DNA of 64,000 nucleotides from Symbiodinium kawagutii. Taxonomy: Eukaryota > Sar > Dinophyceae > Suessiales > Symbiodiniaceae. The translations under genes and the position numbers were made by a program. The stretch is taken from assembly GCA_009767595.1 (NCBI GenBank), contig VSDK01017543.1, forward strand, positions 186,112 to 250,111, written 5' to 3'. This document shows positions 21,623 to 34,973 of this stretch, one piece after another (the stretch's first letter is position 1; each line of letters opens with the position of its first letter). The notes beneath the pieces are model-generated. The model was not told the origin of the DNA. It saw nothing but the letters and a program-made list of their open reading frames with translations, and made no database searches.

Positions 21623-23033
21623 GTAAGTTGGATGATGTTGGATGTACCTCGCATCACTTGGGCACAATATGATATAATCAGCTCTGAAGGATTGCACTCC
21701 TCCAAGCAGATCTTGAAACACATAGAGTGGCAATCCTGCACATTTTGCTTACAAGTTGGCTTTTCGGCGGCCAGAATGTTAAGACTGACGGAAGCCTTTC
21801 GTGTCATTCTGTTTAGGGAGGCAGTTTGAGAGATGTCGAAATCACTTCCATTCTGTGTTTAAATGTTTCCTCAACCCTGACACACATCACAACGGGCTGC
21901 AACGGCCCTCGTGAGCACCTCCAGGCCCTCCCATGAATTACATCTTACATGGCAGAGCGATTTATCCCTGGAGTCAACGCGGTGGTTGGGATGTGCCATT
22001 GCCATCAATGTTTGAACTGAAATTGGATGACTTGCCATTGAAATGCATTGAACGTGGCTGGGAGCATGTCAAAGTACCATCCCATGGATGACCTGGGTCG
22101 GCAGCTTCAGGTCAGTCTTCAAGCCTTGCGATGGTGAACCAGAACCTCTCAGACCATGACGTTTTGGCGCTGCTGCCTGTGATTGAGACTTGAGCTGTTA
22201 AAGATATTTCTTGATTAAGGATTATGTGCGTTCTGCGAACAAAGAGGCTAGTCAAAAGAGTAAGGTACAGTAGTATGATTTGGAAGGAGTACGGAGAACA
22301 GGTCACGATATTTTCTGTTGCAGAAAGTCTACCAACATTGCTGGTGCTTCTGTCCCATACTCGAGTGGGATGATATTTTGGCACAGATAGAAACAAAATG
22401 AAACAAAGTAATGATTGGAATTGTATGATATACATACGTACATGTACATACATGAATGTAGAACATTAGTTTGACAACACTGTATTCAACCACCTCATTT
22501 TGTTGGATGCTCCGACAAGTTATATGTCACTGCTCATTCGGGTTGATAAGTACTGCAGTCAACAATGGCTCGCAGGGGCTGCCCTAGTATCGATGTTCTA
22601 GCTGCCCCAAAACTGGCTAGCCAAATTAGACGCAAACCTCAGGAATAGAGTGATGCACCTCTCGGACAGAATCTTTCTTTGATATGTTGAATTGACCGCA
22701 GGAGACCAGTTGGTACTCTATGGCTTGCAGTGCACCATATTTTAGACACATGCTCTTTGACTATTGCCCTAATGCTTATTCCGGTCGTGCGCAGAATCGT
22801 AATTAACTGACTGGTAGGTAGCTGAAGATTCACAGTATCATTGAGATTAGCCATTCAAGTCATATGAGATTGATGTATATATATATATGTAAATAGTATA
22901 TATACAATATACTATATAAATTTATTCAAATTCTATATTTCTATATTATAGTTATCTATTTTATTTATAACTATAATTTGTTTTTCGTTCTTCTTTACTT
23001 AAGTTGCGTCGCATGTGTTAGGAAGAGACGCAG

Positions 23034-23078
23034 ACTTTGAACTCCGTAGACTTCTCCAAGAATCCCAACCTGACAGCA
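23034..23078 (+). CDS. short LRR exon
   Basis: Between GAGACGCAG and a GC donor (ACAGCA|GCTCGG), 15 codons read TLNSVDFSKNPNLTA. LxxVDFSxNPxLT fits the strand-and-turn part of an LRR. It is very short, so confidence rests on the motif and neighbouring LRR exons. Between 21623 and 23033 I see no other supported exon. Confidence 0.42.
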
Positions 23079-23553
23079 GCTCGGCAGTGAACGAACCAGC
23101 TGGCCCTGGGGGCCCTGGTCCCCAGCTTTTTTCATCCTGTGCGATGCGGTAGGATCACCATCAACGGGCTCGTCTCATGTGCCTAGTGACTTCACTGAAG
23201 GTTTTGGAAGGCTGTCAATCTGAGTCCATCTGTCCTCCAAGGATCGTGCCATCATCCCCTTGTTTGGAGCTCAAATTTGATGCAGGGTCTTGTGAGATTG
23301 CCCGAGGCTGTTCTGACAGGTCATGATTGGTTAATATTGGTTATGCCTACGACGAATTACGCAAGCTCTTTGCAATTACACTGCTTTTGTGCATTGATGG
23401 ATGAGTGAACCCTGTCTGAATGCAAGATTAGTGGGAAGAATCAGTCGCCGAAACGTTGGTTTACCTTGATGGTACCAACGAACGCAGGTGATTCGAATCA
23501 TTTGGGTTTTCCTCATGGTCATGGTATGTCATGGTGTTGAACTCGCTGCCTAG

Positions 23554-23702
23554 GTTTCGCGCCATCTCGTCATCTTCTGTGACATTGAGACACCTGGTGC
23601 TGCGGAACGTTTCCATGGGACCTTCTGCCCAGCAGATGTTGGCGGAACTGCATCTCAGCAGAGCTGCTGTTGGGGCCGAATGGGAGAGATTTATCCATGC
23701 AG
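23554..23702 (+). CDS. LRR exon
   Basis: After CTGCCTAG the phase-2 frame reads FRAISSSSVTLRHLVLRN, then VSMGPSAQQMLAELHLSRAA and VGAEWERFIHAG, ending at CATGCAG|GTGACC in phase 1. LRHLVLRNVSMGPSAQQMLAEL carries the LxxLxLxx core followed by a helix, then a second LxL start (LHLS). It is the longest LRR exon here. Confidence 0.57.
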
Positions 23703-25592
23703 GTGACCGCAGGTGTACAGAAAGATGAATCAGATGGACCGAGTCAACTTGCTGACGTGTGTGAGATTTTGGAAAAAGATGTGTATGTGTATCGTGTATA
23801 CTTCTACTTGTACATGAAATTTCATTTGTTTTGCAAACATATGATTTATTGAATAGGACTGGCTAATCTGGCGTAGCTTGTTTCCGTGGCATTTGCCGTC
23901 TCATGTCAACAGCATCATTCATTTTAGTCTTTCAAACCGGGCCACTGGCAACAAACCAGACATGAAGCAAAATTACCTCAGGAACCTAGCAGTGTCATGG
24001 CTTCTAGCCCAATCCAACTCAGCAATCATTCAGTTTCAGTCATCCACATTTCTGTGACCGACCCGACTAATCGTGCCTTTGGGCAAGTTCCTGCACCAGT
24101 TGGGAAAATCTTCCAATCGTTCCCCTCGTCCATAGCATCCTGATTGATTTGAAACTCCAGTTGCGTAGTGATGTACCTGGCCTCCCAGTTTTACATAGTT
24201 TTACTCATAGGTTTATAGTATGATTGGCATGGGGGGCTTGATAGAGTTTATCCTTCGGTCGAAATGTCATGACAAAACATCCCAAATTTTTGGACCTGTT
24301 TTTATCAGCAATACTGTATTTATTGCTCATTTGCAAGTATGGGCTAGTCATTCCGTTGGAAGACCTTTGGAACTGACCACGCAAAGAAATACCAGCAACC
24401 ACCACCACCAGAAACCACCAACTCTTCTCACAAAAGTTGCGTCTGCGCTTGATCTGGTAGACCTTCCAATATCTCTGATGTTTACCGTAGGAGGACTGCA
24501 CCAAATCAGATCTGGAACCCAGCTGCGCACCTCTTCACATCTGCCCCCAGGCTGATGAGTCACGGAGGTTTCGTGAAACTCTTAACGTTGAACCTGAGCG
24601 AGGCGTGCTGAGAAACCCGTGGCAGATATAACTTTGCTGAGCCAACTGCAGATGCGGCAAGATGGGCCCAACACGTTACAGTAGCGATATGTCAGGATAC
24701 GCGTTTGCAGGTTCGCATTAAGAACCCACAGATGATATCCCGGGTGCTTTGGATGAAGCATCAATAGTTGGATTTTATGAACAGCCATGAACGTGAATTT
24801 TGACAAGGCTGGACGTTGCAGTTAACAAAGTGTCCATCCAGATGGCTGTAAGCATCCCCATAGGAATAATGCAGTATTTGACCATTATGTTATGTTCTCT
24901 TTGGATGTCTTTGGGATATTGACAAGGGGTATAGTAACCCTTGTCAGTATCCCAAAAAACACATCATATCCATTGTTGGGCTGTGATCCAGAACTTATCT
25001 TATATTACGCCCATAGTAGACATAATATGACGTAAGATGCCAAAAGAAATAGACATCGAGCAGACAAATGGAAGATGTGTTGCAGGCATCAGTGAGGAAA
25101 TTTAAGAACATTGAGTACGTATTCCGCTGAAGCCATGATTGCTAGTGTTTCATTTTGATTCTCGAGGTCCACTTTTGTAGAAGACACATGATGGCTTTGA
25201 TGCACACAGTCACACACACACACACACCCGCCCATTTGGGAAAGTGTCAAAACATGTCAAAACCATCGTCGTGATGCGCAAGGTTGTTTCTCAGATCAAA
25301 TTTCTGTACACCTCATTTTGAACATGTGATGGGATGTAATGGGTATAAGACCTTTTTTGTCGATGGCTGTATAGTTTTTCAGATCTGGTTGGGCACTTGC
25401 GCCATAGTCCTTGCAATGCCAGGTGTCGCTTCAGCGGAAAGGTTTCCTATCCTTGTCTCAGTCCATTGCCCAGCACCGGGCACTGAATCTTGGTTTCATC
25501 TGTGTGTTGACCTGTCGGTACCCATCAATTTCGCATCTCAAACATGGACAAGATCATTTTGGTTGGGATTTTTGCCAGGCGAATCCTAGCAG

Positions 25593-25668
25593 AATTTGCT
25601 GGCCTCACTTGCTTCACCTGGAGCTACATTGCTTGCGACTCCCCGATGATGAGCCAGCAGTCTTGCCG
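25593..25668 (+). CDS. possible LRR exon
   Basis: The frame reads PHLLHLELHCLRLPDDEP then AVLP, up to a GTACCC donor-like site. LLHLELHCLRL fits LRR spacing. Another frame (NLLASLASPGATLLA) is equally open, so the call depends on the surrounding LRR series. From 23703 to 25592 and from 25669 to 28754 I find no other exon I can defend. Confidence 0.32.
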
Positions 25669-28600
25669 GTACCCAATTCTTGAAGGAGCAACACAAAGTC
25701 CTCAGGTGACACTAATCAGTTTATGAGTTTGGAAGACGTCCAGCCTTAAAGAATACCAGAGAGGAACGGCCATTGGCAGTCCATTGTGTAATTCCCATAG
25801 CGGACATATCACCTTCTTTATTCAGATCATGCCGCTATACTGGACCATACCCAACATGCACTGGTGCGATATGAAGGTATCCTTCTTCTTTGCGAATCCT
25901 TTTGTGAACACCAAATGATCAGCATTGAGTGACACCTCAGCAAACATCGCCTGATTCTTTTCTCCCGGAACATCCTGTTGGAAGATGACTTTCTCAATTG
26001 GAATAATCCTGGTATGATGATTGGGATATGCAAATGCATTGTGGTGGGTGGAAAATCATAAAACATGATTTAAACATATATAGATATATGTTTATTTGTA
26101 CAAATTCATTGATTTGTATCATGAATCTTTGTTTTTAGGTCTGTCCAAAAACAATTGGTGCCCAATCTTTCTGAGACATCCTTGTTCCGAGGACAGATCT
26201 CAACTTGTCCAACGCAGGCGTTAACGGGATAGGGAAAGGCAAGGAAGTAAAGAGGTCGCACAAAGAAGAAAATGATAAGGACACTGCGAAACTGATCGCT
26301 CAAAGAAGAAACTGATAAGGAACCCGCTCTTCAGCATCTGTGCATCAGGGGATCGACAGTAAGGATGCCAACTGAGCACGCTCAACCAATCTCAACCAGA
26401 AGGCGTTTCGGTCATGGCATTCTACTCCCTACCAGCGTCGGCAAATGTCATCCAAATGGTCTAGAATGGAGGCTTTAGATATTTGTTGGCTTCGGCATGG
26501 TTCGTGTCTATTTTATTTGCTGAGTCCGATGATCTTTTCTCCATTGGTTTTCTCCGTTAGTTTCCCCATGTTGCTGTGATTTGCAGTATCCTGCTTTAGT
26601 AGGTTCGAGAGGAACATAGTTGGCAAGCATAGTTGACAAGTATGACCATGCACATTCTATTTACGTTTTCCCATCAAAATACCTCCAAAAGCTGAATTTG
26701 TTTGTTCTCAGTGCCTGGAACCTGGCCGGAAACTGGTGATTCATGGTGATTGTCTATGACAAATTGATTTTGAGATGTTGATAAATTCAGGGTATGAACA
26801 ACAGAGGTATTTCAACCAACCATGGGGATCTCACCTTATCGTTGCAGATGCTGTGACCCCAAATGAATCGTTTCCCAAGTAAGAACTCCGAACGCAGCTG
26901 GTGTCAGTGGTTGCTACGGACCTATTTGGATGACATGGCAGCTTGACCAGCCTGGGTATGCCTGGGTTCGTCCAGCAACATCCTTGCTCCATCCCCCAGT
27001 CATGGCTTGTCAGGCCTGGTGCCCTGTGGACATGATGGCAAGTCGCTTGGTATTTGCACATGGCATGATGGCCTTGGCATGAAACTGCTTTTTCAGTCAC
27101 ATAAAGCAGCACAGGAGGAACATGGAGGAACTACCCAAAACAACGCGTGATTTTTATTCAGTGCCGGCATGAAATCACCAAATTCTTAGAATAAGCAAGG
27201 TTGAGGAGCTGGACGACCTAGCTGAAGCTGGGCCAGTCTGTGTCTTTCTGAAGTCAATAGCTGCCGTTTTGGTATTTATACCCTAAAGGTTCCCAATCCA
27301 TTGAATATTTGCATTAGTTCAGAGAAAAGCACATCTCTTCTTCACTGTTTGTTGCCAAGGAACAGCTTGGGTTCCTTGGTAGCAGATGATCATGTTTGGC
27401 CAGCTGAAAATTGGATGTTTCCGGTGTAAATTGTTCCTATATTGTTGGTGTGAGTTGGTTGTCATGTCCTGGATCAATCATCCCAATGAAGATTATGAAG
27501 ACCTCGGTAGTATCCTGACGATCGTATCATTGTAGAAATGTTGATCCAAACCATCTCCAAAAGAACCGCTTCAAAAGACAACTTGATCGCAAGCAGATAG
27601 AGGGATTGTGCTTGCACTTGGTGACTGGTGGGACAACGCAAAATGGTCTTTGAAGCAGTTTATAACCATAGAGATCATTGTTCCCCGACAGAAGAAGGGA
27701 TTATCGCCAGTCAATGTGTGGATGTAACAAACTCTTGTCACCGTATTGCCCAATAGTTTTGGAAGGTAAACTCGTCCAAACCCCGGCTGAGCGGTTCATC
27801 ACCTTGGATTGGCTGGTCATGGTTATAACATGTCATAGCATCTTATGGCTTATAATCATGCATAACTTGATAGTGCTTACTTTTATCTTCCATGACATTT
27901 CTGGCTACACCAGGGCCGCTTGCATCTATCAGCATGATGAAGTTCAAATGCCAGGACATCCCTGCGTATCAACTAAATGTTGAGAAGCAACCACCGCGAT
28001 CAGGCTGTGCCACGGGGCCTTTTGTTTGGTGCACAGGTGAATACAGGTGATCATTTTGGAAATATCAAAATCCCTGGTCAAGCACTGGTAAGGTGATGAC
28101 CCAAGGTTCAGCGCACTCAAGTGACCACAGATATGTGGACTGAAGGAGCAGGATTTTGGAAGGTCCTACCCCCAGAGACGGGGTGATTTCCATCTTCGAA
28201 AAGGAACTCCATCCTGATTTATAAACTCGGTATCGAGACTGAATGTAACAGCGATCGAAGTCCAAGACCATCACCTGAGACAACGACCAAGATCGAGTCC
28301 CAAAACTACCATTGGTCTTCGAAACCTCAGAGAGAATTGATGAGAATTGATTGGTGGCATGTCAAAAACTTGACTTGGGTGGTTTGCTTTGGGATACCGA
28401 GCCAAGGATTCAGGATTAGCATGTAAACAAGAAACAACACACCTGTAGCTAATCATTAATAGCTTTATACCAACAAACAATTGAAGACATTGGGCATATT
28501 AATCCTGCAAAATGTCGTTTAGTTGTTGTTTTCATGTTATGGACTATGGTTTCTTTGGATTGGTATGATAAGACCTGTAGACCAACATGCACGGTGGCAA

Positions 28601-28754
28601 CAACTTTTGTCATCTCGGACATGTTCTGCAGATATGTGGATCTTGTTGTATCATTGGATGCTCTCAGCAAGTTTTTATTGCAAAGCTGTGGTTGGTATGA
28701 AATAGCAATGGTGAAGCACGGAGAGCCTGAGGATTGCTGATGCAATGCCCGCAG

Positions 28755-28821
28755 TTGAAGAAGCTGGACCTATCCTGGAACTGCCTAGACGCGCCTCTTG
28801 TCACAAAACTGTTCCACTTCT
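28755..28821 (+). CDS. LRR exon
   Basis: After GCCCGCAG the phase-zero frame reads LKKLDLSWNCLDAPLV then TKLFHF, ending at TTCT|GTAAAC in phase 1. LKKLDLSWNxLD is a textbook LRR core. The protein is presumably intracellular, as in the RNase-inhibitor-type LRRs it resembles. Confidence 0.57.
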
Positions 28822-29036
28822 GTAAACAGCAACCGGACAAGTCGGGGCTTTGCACATAGCGTTTGTCTTGAAAATAAAAGGTGTAAACCCACCATGTACA
28901 ACATGGATACAGTATACTGGCATAAATTTACGTTGTGCAGAAAAAAGCTGGAACCCGCAACCAGAACAATGACATATTGGCCTTGCGAAACCAGGGGAGA
29001 CGATACCTGGAGTGATTCCTGTCTGACACTGCACAG

Positions 29037-29114
29037 TTTCAAAGTTTGGAGATGTTTATGCAGCTCTCCAACTGGTCTCTCCACAACAATGACATCGAGC
29101 CGCTGATGCCGGGG
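29037..29114 (+). CDS. probable LRR exon
   Basis: Twenty-six codons, phase zero at both ends, between CTGCACAG and CCGGGG|GTCAGT. It reads FQSLEMFMQLSNWSLHNND then IEPLMPG. The SLHNNDIEPLM part matches the LxLxxNxIxxL portion of an LRR, and 26 residues is a usual LRR repeat length. Confidence 0.47.
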
Positions 29115-29706
29115 GTCAGTTTGACCTGGTCAGCTTGGCCTACAACTTGTGACATCACGTGAACAGTCTGGCCTTTTTTTGGGACAGTTGCAGAAGTTGG
29201 GCAATAGGATTAGACATGTTTGCACAGCAATCCGCAGTAGGACTGTGATTTTAATCTGCGCACTATAGCTCTGATTCTGCAAACATTCCCTCCATTAGCC
29301 TGGTCTTTCTGCATCAAAATTGATTATTGGTTCTTCGGGCCCCCTGGCTGCAGAACAACGGAAAGCAAAATATCAGCAGTGGGGCAATGCTACGACAGTT
29401 TGTGGCAATGCTGCGAAACCACGTGCAGAGATGTGGAGAGATCCAAGAATCAACAGATGATTTGTTCGTGAAAGAACCATCAACTGCCAGTGTTGGGAGG
29501 GTAGTCCATACTCAGACCATACCTTGAGCCTCAAAGAAAGTCACCAAATTGTGGTCACTGTGGGTGTTTCACAGCTATGACTATAGGCCAACTATTACGT
29601 TCAGCTGTATCAAGCCACTTAGATGATGGTTTTCTCAGGGTGAACCTTGGGTGTAAACCCCTTGGGTGCAATCCCCCGGGGTGAACGCACCAACGGTTGC
29701 GCTCAG

Positions 29707-29784
29707 GTCTGCACTCCAACAGCTGGGTCAAGCTCTCTCGTCGCGCCGGGCCTTGCAGCACTTGAACCTCGCGGCCGCTGCAAG
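29707..29784 (+). CDS. LRR exon
   Basis: After GCGCTCAG the phase-2 frame reads SALQQLGQALSSRRALQHLN then LAAAA, ending at a GA donor (GCAAG|GAGGCA). LxxLxxALxxxxxLxxLNLxx is a clear RNase-inhibitor-type LRR. The 73-codon open frame reported in another phase is a shadow. Confidence 0.56.
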
Positions 29785-31499
29785 GAGGCAGAACGAGCTG
29801 TGAAGCTATCGATTTCCATCACCGAAGCCGAAAACCGACGATGTACTTGTAAAACTTATAGATTTTAAGATTTGAACATGTTAAGCTTTGAGTGTTCTGA
29901 GAAGGATTTGCTTTCGTGATTCAGTGCTTTGCAGTCATCCACTTATGGTGATGGTTTTTTGTTGATGTTTTTCGGAACCATGGGTGCCATACTTTTTGGA
30001 TCCTTGTGGTCTGCTGTGGGATGGCAATGGCTTTGCAACAGCCTGCCATCACAAAGGGCAAGTGCGTATGTTTTAATTATTTACCAACATTTTACCAACA
30101 AATACAACCCCGGGCATTTCGGGTGCATCAGGGACGACATGGGTATGATTGGTCATGATCACAAACCCAAGGACATGTAAACATATATTCTGTTGTACAT
30201 GATTGCTTCATACTTGGTACCGTTGCAATGAAGCTATGCTATGATTGTTCAATGCAGATACTTGTTACAATACCATTGTGTCTACCAGTTGACGAGACTA
30301 ACTGCACCACTTGCTGATGAATCTCCACAATTTCTCAACCGACCGTTGTATTGGTCTTGGTTGAACAGTAAGACGGAAAAAATACACCAAACACACACCA
30401 TGAGCATCCACCTATCAAGTCTATCTCAAGGGTTTAGTTTGTAAATTTTGCGCAACGATACCGGCATCTCACATCCTTTATCCAGCAGGAACGGTAAATC
30501 CTTGAGGGATGCCAGGTTTCAGTGTAGAAATTTCATTTGTGTGTTTTCAATGTCTTCATTCCGTTGGAAACGACGTGGTTTGGATGGTCCAAGCTGATCC
30601 AAGACCCGGGAAAGATGATCATTAACAAATTTGCTCAAGAAAAAACATGTTTACAGAAATGAGTTCGTGTATGTTCGTGTGCAAACATCTTCATAAAAGC
30701 TTCGGTTGAATCTTGGGATGACAAGGGTGAGCTTTGACCTGCGGCAGGCTACGCATATTGATCATGACTGCACCAGGTATCCGCAACGGCAAACGTGAAT
30801 CAAACATCAACGAATCAACTCGAGATCTGCCGCTTGTGATGACGACCATCAGGTTGCTGGCAAGATCGGTACAATATGATCGCAGGACGTACATCTTGCA
30901 TAGGACCTATGGTTCCATACTGGTTCGTCTGCAATAGATCATGCTGAAGTCGGGGTCCCATGTCAGACGCCGGGCTCCTTCTACCGACAGTCTGAATATA
31001 TAATATGGCGGCTCTTCCTGAAGTTGTCAAAGGTTTAGTATGTTACATATTCTACGTCCAGTATTTCAATACCTTGCTGATTCTGTAACTCGCCAAGACA
31101 ATCCCTATGACCATGGGAATCAGATATGATTATTTTGTTTCCTTGTTTATCAATCCAGTTACATCTACGATGCCTAATGGCGTAATTGTGGCCGCGAACA
31201 GGTCCTTGCTTAGGCACTGTGCAACTGTTTGACAAATAGGTGGGTACACAACGGTGCTTGGGCGCTTCTTATTCTGAACATCCTGGTTCATCACGGTTCG
31301 CAAAAAAGGATACCAACAATAACAAATGGCTCCCTATGGCGATGTTGATGACCATAATTATCATGACGTCAATGATACATGTCTATATCTATCTAAGTCT
31401 ACTTATATACTATCTACATGCAGATGTTTGGCAATTGATGCTTCGTCGAGTCCAAGTCAACCATTGTGTCCATGGACCCAGAGCTGCCAGGGTTGCCAG

Positions 31500-31596
31500 G
31501 TCATCAACAGATCGCGATTTGCCCATCGAACACTTCTTGGCCCCTTGGTTGCTGCGACTTCTCATCAACCCACATGAGATCCTTGAGATCCCTGGA
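31500..31596 (+). CDS. probable exon of the LRR gene
   Basis: After GGTTGCCAG the frame reads SSTDRDLPIEHFLAPWLL then RLLINPHEILEIPG, ending at CCTGGA|GTCCCT in phase zero. That matches the phase-zero start of the next exon (31732). It is leucine-rich but not a regular repeat. Between 29785 and 31499 the open frames (such as 30734) are not convincing. Confidence 0.48.
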
Positions 31597-31731
31597 GTCC
31601 CTACAAGGATCTCCATAAGGCTTAGCCACCAGGATCCTTAAAAGGATTCCTATACGGTGCAGTAGTGTAGAAGTAGGAACCAATCCACGATTGAGTTGGG
31701 CACAGCTGGGAACTCCTTCGTTTCCTCTCAG

Positions 31732-31780
31732 GAACTGCTGTCTATGAATCGTGCGCTGAAGGAACTGGACATCTCAATGA
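31732..31780 (+). CDS. LRR exon
   Basis: After TCCTCTCAG the phase-zero frame reads ELLSMNRALKELDIS. ALKELDIS is an LRR core, and the join to the exon ending at 31596 keeps the frame. The 3' border is approximate (a GA donor after CTCAAT or so). From 31781 to 33485 two long open frames (32307-32681, 32740-33081) lack protein texture and are left out. Confidence 0.48.
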
Positions 31781-33485
31781 GACTTGCCGCAAGATGAACA
31801 GTGCCCAAAGTCATGGAACTGTTGGCTGCCAAAGACTGATGGAAAATGATTGTAGTTGATTGCAATTGATTATAACTATTAAGAGATTGTGAGAAATTGT
31901 GAGAAATTGTGAGAATGTGGGCTCGGCAACCTCTGAGCCAGGCGCCTTCTGAACCCCAATGGCTGGGCTGACACATGTGATAAAGCACACAAGCATTGTT
32001 GGTGATTTTATGTCTGGGTTGTCGGTTGGAATGAAGGAGGGATAAAGTTGTTGAGCGATGCTCAGTTTGGCAGACAAGTTGGTATATAGGTGAAGTTTTC
32101 AACAAGACTCAAACGAAGACATGTGTTTTTGATCTTGAAGATGCCATGTCCTGATTTGGCGCAGTCTGCAGAATCATGTGTTAGCAGCGTCCAGTTCCCG
32201 GCATGTTGTAGCCGACCCGTTTCTGACAGGTTCACAATAGGGCCTCATCCGTCGTTGACTACTGTCATTGCCATTTGTCATGCGATGTCGTAAATAAACT
32301 GCCGTCATGGGACACTCTGGGCTACTTTTTCCACTACTCACCACTTTGGGTATGAGGCAGAAAAGAGAAAAAGTGTCAACATTCGTCGATGGATCAACAA
32401 TGATCAACATGTTGGAAAGAGTCAGAGTACTCGGTACTCATGATGATATCATACATAAAATCAGTATATCAGCTATCATCAGAGCTTGTAAGAACTACAA
32501 ATCAGCCCAGCACCAGGAATCACATGGACTATCGCGCTGCGTTGATTCTCGAAGATGCTTTAGCGGCTCGGTGAAAATTCATGAAAATTCTTTTGACCAC
32601 ATGAAAGTGAAGCCAAACACTACCATTGGACAATCATATATTCAGTTGTCGTGGGAAAAAAAGGTCTTCGGTGGAAGGTAACGAGTCAGAGAAAAAGAGC
32701 CACCAGTGGTAAAGTGGTGCTTCTTTCCGACGCTCAACTGTGAACTTTACAGTCTACGCCTCTAGCAGTGCATGGTCCTTGATTATGAAAGTAACGTGGT
32801 ACTCTCAAAAAGATGCAACCGTTATTGAGTATGTGTCAGGCGCACTTCACACATGTGTTTACAGTTGTGGAAAACATCTCCTGGGGGGCCGTTTGTTTGG
32901 TAATTCAATCGGACAGGATCCCAAGTTGCCTCTGGGATCTGAGTCCTGTCCGATTTTGACGACCGCTCCAGATCTAGGAAGACCTACTGCTTTCCTCAAG
33001 CAATTCATGCCATGGAAAGCATGTCATCATGTCACCTACAAGTTGCACTTTGAAGCCCCACCACATTGCACCAACTTTTAGCATAATTGTATATGATTGT
33101 CATATATATGTCAGCTCCGGCATCAGTTTTGTTCAGATTTATGTGCTATGCGAAGCCAGAACACTTGTGTTGACACACTCTTGACACACTGTTATGGCCC
33201 CACAGGTCCTGCAAATGTGAGCTGGGAAGCCCCTAGCCAGTTGGTCCAGTTTTCTTTGAAGATCCTTTCACTAACGTCCCGACGTAGAATGATCGGTCTC
33301 CAGATACATGCCATCCGCCCACAGCTCCAACAATAAGTGGAATCACTTGTGAAGTCCCCAGGCCAATGTTTTTCTTTGTTTCCGCCAGCGAAAGCACATC
33401 TTGGATCATATTGGATCATCTTGGAGTTTGGAGGTACTCTCTGATGGAGGCAGCAACATGTAACAACTCTTCTTGTTCACGTGAG

Positions 33486-33575
33486 GAGCGCACGTGCCTA
33501 CGGAGTCTGCGCTTGATCGATAACCCTTTGGGGCAGACCGGGCTGCGAAGTATCCTGCGGCTCCTTTGTGGAAAG
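33486..33575 (+). CDS. LRR exon
   Basis: Thirty codons, phase zero at both ends, between CACGTGAG and a GA donor (GGAAAG|GAGGCG). It reads ERTCLRSLRLIDNPLGQT then GLRSILRLLCGK. LRSLRLxDNPLGxxGLRSIL is a complete RNase-inhibitor-type LRR unit with the second-helix glycine. Confidence 0.6.
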
Positions 33576-34846
33576 GAGGCGCGCCCTGGGCTCCCAGGGC
33601 TTGGCCTTGCAGATGTGTGCCGAAGGGAAATGGAAACTCCTAGGAACTCCTAAGGTGTTACTCCTAAAGAGTCCTGAGGACTTACTCTTAACGAGTCTTA
33701 CTCAGTAAGTTACCTCTTGTTTTGCTTCAAGGAAAGACTTGCAGGATGTGATTTTCGCAATGTATTTCTTTTCCCTTTCCACGTATCAGTTTGGATACCA
33801 GTGGGGCCTCAGCAATCTCCCAGTCTGGGCTTTGCTTCTTGAAGATGAGTGGCTGCTACCGTGGAGGTGTAGACAGAGAAACTTGGATTTTGGTCAGATG
33901 TGCAGATGTTGGTTACTACATGGGGTGGGCCTAATGGGAACCCCCAACAGAATCTGCTTGAAGCCATCACCTGATTGTATCGAGTCTGACTCAGGATGTT
34001 GCATACAGCGTATACATGCACATACATTTAAACCTAGTTTTCTCATGTTTTCTCATCCGTTTGTCTTCATCGTTCGGTTCACTGCACCATTTGCTTCCCG
34101 TAGCACAATGAACGTTTCGTTCACAAGGAGCTAATCGGTTCACACGTAAGAAACCACTTATGGCCTGGGACCCCACCACTCTGGGTGTGAGATATTTGTC
34201 ATCACTTGGGATGCTCACAAGCCTGGAATTTGTGTTGCTTTGAGCTTTGTTTCAGAATTCTGCCACCAACAGGCTGGGAGGTTCGTGAGTGTCTCAGAGT
34301 CACTGGAAAGCCAAGGAAATCAAGATCTTCAACTACGTGAACCCCAGTGCTTTGCAAGCACTGTGAATTAGCAAACTTGGCAGGGCGAGGTCTCAGTTAT
34401 GTTTGATGTCAGCCTCCAAATTGTTGAGGTAGCAGCGTATGAAAGCAATGCATGTACATAGCACATGCCGACTTATGCATGCATTTGGACTGCATATGTC
34501 TAGATATGCACATATGATCATGTATGTAGTAGGCTGTGTACTACTTAATGACAATTATATTCACACATTTGACCAGGAAGAATAACTCAATGAAATTGGT
34601 GACAGCCCCTAGCAGATGTTTGGCATCCAAATGTCAATGTGGACTGCTGTGATTGATCCTAAAGGGATACCGCAGCATGAATGATTTCACTAGATCTTGA
34701 GGAGGGCTCACAAAATCTGATGTATGGCTATGGGTCAACACTGGGAGGTTCCCGATCATCATTGACAAGCTACTATCAGCTATCAAGATTCCAGTTTTCA
34801 ATGTCTCAACTACTACCTTGACTCGCTTCAAATTTTCATGGCCCAG

Positions 34847-34973
34847 CAAGCCGCTCTAGGCGGTCATTATGAGCTCGATCTCAACAGCCCATATGATCGA
34901 AGTTTGCTGCGTATGCTCTACAAGAAGTGCGACCGTATAGGCGGCGACTGTCAATCCTGGTCATGGTGCAAGG
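34847..34973 (+). CDS. exon with GHYxLDLxxPYDR motif, probable end part of the LRR protein
   Basis: After TGGCCCAG the frame reads QAALGGHYELDLNSPYDR, then SLLRMLYKKCDRIGGDC and QSWSWCK, ending near a GT donor (AAGG|GTGGAT). From memory, a GHYxLDLxxPxDR string is common in protist and algal LRR proteins, as a structural end cap; I could not check this by search. Its place after the LRR exon series supports one gene spanning about 19.8-35 kb. Confidence 0.52.

Noticed and set aside
32307-33081. Two plus ORFs of 124 and 113 codons
   Set aside because: No recognisable domain, no splice borders with matching phase, and codon texture unlike the neighbouring LRR exons.
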